This document shows positions 25,135 through 28,071 of a stretch of 28,071 bases of DNA, in pieces. Numbering within the stretch: position 1 is the stretch's first letter; each line of letters starts with the position of its first letter. This DNA is from NORP181 sp047623555 (GTDB lineage Bacteria; Pseudomonadota; Alphaproteobacteria; Rhodobacterales; Rhodobacteraceae). Position numbers and translations under genes: made by a program. Below the pieces are notes generated by a model. It had not been told where the DNA came from. It ran no database searches and saw only the letters and a list, made by a program, of their open reading frames with translations. The stretch is taken from positions 1 to 28,071 of the forward strand of contig JBLHMP010000054.1 in the NCBI GenBank assembly GCA_047623555.1. Reading direction: 5' to 3'.

Positions 25135-25542
25135 ATGTTAAAGTCAGTATCACTCATTTCGACACTTATCGTGTCATTCGCTGCAGCCACACCGGTATTT
25201 TCGCAAGATGCCGAAGCGGGTGCAAAAGTATTCAAGAAATGCAAATCGTGCCACAAGATCGGCGAAGGTGCCAAAAACGGGGCCGGGCCGCAATTGACTG
25301 GCATTGTTGGACGTCCGGCTGCTGCGTCAGAAGGCTTTAAATATGGCCGCGACTTGGTTGAAGCTCGCGAAAAAGGGCTGGTCTGGACCGAAGAATTGTT
25401 GTCAGAGTACATTGCTGACCCCAAGGAATTTCTGCGTGAATATCTTGATAACCCTAAGGCCAAGGCGAAAATGGCGTTCCGGTTGAAGAAAGAAGAAGAT
25501 CGGCAAAACGTAATCGCCTATCTTGCCAACCCCGAGCAATAA
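25135..25542 (+). CDS. Class I c-type cytochrome (cytochrome c2/c550-like), periplasmic
   Basis: The product is 135 residues from ATG 25135, with AGGA just upstream. The signal peptide ends about residue 23 (VFS|QD). The heme-binding motif is CKSCH (residues 36-40), and GAGPQLTGIVGR follows as in c2-type cytochromes. The distal Met ligand is probably M113 in AKMAFRLK. It ends with the usual helix DRQNVIAYLANPEQ. It shuttles electrons in the periplasm, probably between the bc1 complex and a terminal oxidase. It lies alone between the etfA terminator and its own strong terminator. It appears intact. Confidence 0.92.
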   Translation: MLKSVSLISTLIVSFAAATPVFSQDAEAGAKVFKKCKSCHKIGEGAKNGAGPQLTGIVGRPAAASEGFKYGRDLVEAREKGLVWTEELLSEYIADPKEFLREYLDNPKAKAKMAFRLKKEEDRQNVIAYLANPEQ

Positions 25543-25584
25543 ATCCTGCCAAAACTAGGGCGAGCGGCACATCCCGCTCTTGAT

Positions 25585-25625
25585 AATGTTGCCCGCCGTA
25601 ATCCGGTGGCGGGCAACATTTTGTA
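25585..25625. terminator. Strong hairpin terminator between the cytochrome gene and the dead DLH gene
   Basis: AATGTTGCCCGCC (25585-25597) and GGCGGGCAACATT (25608-25620) form a perfect 13-base stem with a 10-base loop, followed by TTTTG. The terminal AAT/ATT pairing gives T-rich ends on both strands, so it can serve both converging transcripts. Confidence 0.88.
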
Positions 25626-26140
25626 TTATCCAACGTGCGTTTTCAAAAACGCTTTGGTGCGGCCATGGGCAAGATCGGCCGAAGTCTGATCATAGGATTC
25701 AGGACGCGTATCATTGGCAAAGGCATGGCCCGCGTCGTACATATGCTCCTCAAATTCAGGCAGATAGTCGGTGACTAGTTTCAACATCTCGGGCGGAATA
25801 CGGCTGTCGTCTGTGCCGTAATGCCCCAACATCGGCGGCTTTAACGGGCTGTCCATATATTGCGGCAAACGGGTGCCGTAAAACGCTATGCCGCCGGCAA
25901 TGTCCAGCAGTTGCGCCGCGCGCACAGCCAGATCACCACCCCAGCATTATATCGCGACCGGGCAGGGGCGCGTCAAACGGAATTGCCGCGTCGCGTTGTG
26001 GGCGGTCAAACAGTGCCGGAATGGCGACGGTATAGCCCAGATCGGCATAGCGTTTCGCAACGCCTTTCAGCTGATCCGTGACGCCGAATATTTCCTGCAA
26101 GATTACGATGCCACCCCGGTTTGCGCCTGCAGTAGGTGAA
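25626..26140 (-). pseudogene. Dienelactone hydrolase family protein, N-terminally truncated and internally deleted
   Basis: Two minus-strand frames together make a dienelactone hydrolase (DLH). The upstream part (about 26140-25936) reads GGIVILQEIFGVTDQL and PALFDRPQRDAAIPFDAPL and ends GRDIML. The downstream part (25926-25626) reads RAAQLLDIAGGIAFYG, GHYGTDDSRIPPEM and MYDAGHAFAND. The joining point near 25937-25946 lacks the segment that normally carries the nucleophilic Cys (GxCxGG), roughly 30 residues, and changes frame. The Asp (GTDD) and His (AGHAF) of the triad remain. About 20 N-terminal residues are also gone, cut off at the stop of the TAXI gene. It is not functional. Confidence 0.87.
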
Positions 26141-26760
26141 TTAGTTGCCAACCGCGATCCCGGCCTCGGTGAAATACCGCAACGCACCGGGGTGATAAGG
26201 CACCTCATTCGCCGGGGCCATTGTCGCGGCTTTTGCCAGACGGAACAGGCCAAAGCTTTCCTTGAGCGCGTCTTTGTTCTCGGCGATCAGTTTGACCATG
26301 TTATAGACGAGGTCTTCATTGGCATCAGCGTTGGTCAACAACATCCACGGGATGCGCATGATGTTGGCACTACCGGTTTCCAGCCCAAGAATGTTCTCGT
26401 TCTGCTTGAACGGAATAACGACGCCAGCGGGTAGGAATTTTTTGAACGCCGCAATCGCAGTGTCGGACGTATCCAGCGAGATATAGCAAAGCCCGCCGCG
26501 CGATTTGAGTTTCACCGCCGCCTGTTTACCCGGACCCGAATTCAGGCTGACCAAGGCCACATCAACAAGCCCGTCACCCAGCGCACTGATGCCTGCGACG
26601 AAACTGGCCACGGGCACCTTTTTGAAATCATCATAGGACATGCCGCCATTGGCCAGACCGCCAGCGATGTAAAATGGGATGATTGTTGACGATATATTCC
26701 GATGCGATGCGCAGATCACCGGCTTTGGCGGCCAGATCAGCAACCGTTTTCAGCCCCAGA
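26141..26760 (-). pseudogene. TRAP transporter TAXI-family solute-binding protein, C-terminal remnant
   Basis: The minus-strand frame ending at 26141-26143 carries GGMSYDDFKKVPVASFVAGI, LGDGLVDVALVSL, GLETGSANIMRIPWMLLTN and PYHPGALRYFTEAGIAVGN, the C-terminal two-thirds of a TAXI receptor. Just upstream another frame reads LGLKTVADLAAKAGDLRIASEY, so there is a frameshift near 26690. The N-terminal signal peptide and first lobe are absent: the sequence runs straight into the truncated permease at 26761. TAXI receptors bind a solute in the periplasm and deliver it to a TRAP permease. A deletion removed the end of the permease gene and the start of this one. Confidence 0.85.
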
Positions 26761-27597
26761 TCACAAGGCGCCATAGGAAATCTCCAGAAACTCGGCCATG
26801 AGGAAGGCAGCAGCCCCCATAATTGGCGGCGTCAACTGCCCGCCGGTTGACGCCACAGCCTCAATCGCACCAGCGTTTTTGCCGGAATAACCGCCACGTT
26901 TCATCAGCGGAATGGTGATAACGCCGGTGGTCACGACCTTAGACACCGCACTGCCGGAAATTGAGCCGAACATGGCCGAGGCGATGACCGAAATCTTGGC
27001 GCTGCCACCACGTCTGTGGCCTATGGCGGCAATGGCCAGATCGGTAAAGAATTTGCCGCCCCCAGCCGCAAACAGAAGCTGGCCAAAGAGCACAAACAGC
27101 AGCACGATTTTGGTGCCAACCGCCAAAGGCGTGGAAAACACCGCGCTTGGGTCAAAGCCGACATATTGCACCAGTCGCACCGGGCTGACCTCTTTGCCGA
27201 TCAACCGACCGGGTATTTTGTCGGCAAACAATGCGTAAATCAGGAAAACCGCAACAATTGAAAATAACATCCAACCAGTGCGCCGGTGGATGCCCTCCAT
27301 CACGGTTATGATCACCACTGCGCCAACCATGGTGATCTGCCACGGGCGATAGGCCTGTTCATGCAAAAGCCACGAAAAATCCTATTCCGCATACATCAGC
27401 ACGGCAAACGCAACACTGGCAATTGTTCCGTCGATCCATCCGGGCGATGATTTTACCTGCCCTTGTGGTCCAAACCGCAGGTAGACGATTGTCAGGGCCA
27501 GACCCAATTGCAAAGCCATGTATTGCTGCATCAGAACCGCAAATCCCAATCGGGCCGCCTATTCCATGATCCTTGTGGGCGGGGTGGGTGTGACCAT
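26761..27597 (-). pseudogene. TRAP transporter fused permease (DctQM type), truncated, two in-frame stops
   Basis: From an ATG at 27597 one frame runs to 26761 but is interrupted by TAG at codon 13 (27561-27559) and codon 72 (27384-27382). Between and after the stops it reads GFAVLMQQYMALQLGLALTI, then YRPWQITMVGAVVIITVMEG, and the DctM-type segments GQLLFAAGGGKFFTDLA, SAMFGSISGSAVSKVVTTG and STGGQLTPPIMGAAAFLMAEF. It stops at FLEISYGAL, so about half of a normal fused permease is missing at the C-terminus, where the TAXI remnant begins. The product would have imported a small organic solute with its TAXI partner. It is clearly non-functional. Confidence 0.87.
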
Positions 27598-27600
27598 CTT

Positions 27601-27981
27601 GAACGGGCCAGTGACTGGGCGCTGCCGGTCTGTTCGTGGTAGGCGACCAAACTGGCCATTTCAACCGAACACCCCTGCCATATCGGCCCTGATCCAGGGG
27701 CGTATTTGCAGGATACCGATGTCATCCTTGTGCTTAACGCAATCGCGCCGTGGTGGCCGGATAAACACAAGCCAAACAAAGATGTACAGGTCATCAACAT
27801 TGGCCCCGAGCCGATTTTCAGCCGCTTTCCAGCGCGCAATTTCTGCTCAGATGTAACAATTGCGGGCGAAACAAACCTGACCGTGATGGCGTTGATCAGG
27901 GCGATGGCGGAGTTGGACACGGACGATTCTGTGGGAGCACGGCCGAGCTATGCACGAATTTGGGTGATGGCTGAAGTTTGA
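27601..27981 (+). pseudogene. Fragment of a ThDP-dependent enzyme (acetolactate synthase-like), central domain
   Basis: Starting at 27601 one + frame reads ERASDWALPVCSW, a TAG at 27640-27642, then ATKLAISTEHPCHIGPDPGA, DTDVILVLNAIAPWWPDKHK and VINIGPEPIFSRFPARNF, which from memory resembles the middle domain of thiamine-pyrophosphate enzymes annotated as acetolactate synthase-like. Recognisable similarity ends near 27915-27930; the last residues before the stop at 27981 look unrelated. Both the N-terminal ThDP-pyrimidine domain and the C-terminal ThDP-pyrophosphate domain are missing. It abuts the divergent TRAP permease start within a few bases, implying a deletion on its left. Family assignment is by memory of the motif pattern. 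Confidence 0.6.
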
Positions 27982-28040
27982 AGTCGACGTATCGTGGCGG
28001 GTGTCAAAGCCAGCCAGAACCTCACAAGGAGCGATACGCC

Positions 28041-28071
28041 ATGAAAGAAGATACAACGATCTTGCCCTTCC
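28041..28071 (+). CDS. Start of a gene cut by the window edge; probable IS256-family transposase
   Basis: ATG 28041 has a perfect AAGGAG at 28026-28031 and encodes MKEDTTILPF before the window ends. That opening resembles, from memory, IS256-family transposases in roseobacters (MK..T.LPF...). Ten residues are too few for certainty. The upstream bases 27982-28040 carry no gene and could be the left end of the insertion sequence. The neighbouring ThDP fragment breaking off about 100 bases earlier fits an insertion nearby. Confidence 0.4.
   Translation, partial: MKEDTTILPF

Noticed and set aside
1..28071. CRISPR arrays, prophage genes, toxin-antitoxin pairs or biosynthetic clusters.
   Set aside because: No regularly spaced repeats, phage structural genes, small toxin/antitoxin pairs or modular synthases were seen on either strand.

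Overview
The window looks like a chromosomal segment of a marine alphaproteobacterium in the Rhodobacterales (Roseobacter group). This is inferred from the ParC, EtfBA, HIG1-like, DUF374 and Bfd/Bfr protein sequences and from the typical iron-regulated imelysin / di-heme oxidoreductase / DUF1513 locus. The number of broken genes, plus a probable IS256-type transposase start at the right edge, suggests a genome undergoing gene decay. Polar Octadecabacter-like genomes are one candidate from memory; the sequence alone cannot prove it.

Region 1 (1-7536) is an iron/heme locus on the + strand. It holds the 3' end of hemP, a cysteine-rich unknown protein overlapping it by 4 bases, an imelysin (IrpA-like), a porin-like beta-barrel protein and a strong terminator. 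A second transcription unit follows: bfd (frameshifted), bfr (nonsense codon plus frameshift), a two-heme DHOR/'thiol oxidoreductase', a second imelysin and a Tat-exported DUF1513 protein. The exported proteins look intact while the cytoplasmic iron-storage pair is dead.

Region 2 (7541-9840) is a dead glycerol-3-phosphate module: glpR (-) and glpD (+), both with multiple lesions. One copy of a 19-base intergenic repeat lies beside it.

Region 3 (9912-15206) is an intact catabolic cassette: amidase, SDR, Gfo/Idh/MocA dehydrogenase, MFS carrier and a GntR/FCD regulator. The substrate is unknown.

Region 4 (15325-25542) is mostly conserved housekeeping sequence: metallo-beta-lactamase-fold hydrolase, tRNA-Trp, DUF374 acyltransferase, a lipoprotein, parC, an SH3-domain protein, a second SDR (followed by the second copy of the 19-base repeat), a HIG1-like small membrane protein, a PduO-type cobalamin adenosyltransferase, etfBA and a c-type cytochrome. 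Clear terminators follow etfA and the cytochrome gene.

Region 5 (25626-27981) is a graveyard: dienelactone hydrolase lacking its nucleophile region, the C-terminal half of a TAXI receptor, a truncated TRAP fused permease with two in-frame stops, and a fragment of a ThDP-dependent enzyme. The last 31 bases begin a new gene that resembles an IS256-family transposase.

No stretch longer than 300 bases lacks a gene or a recognisable gene remnant. No CRISPR array, prophage or obvious defence system was seen.
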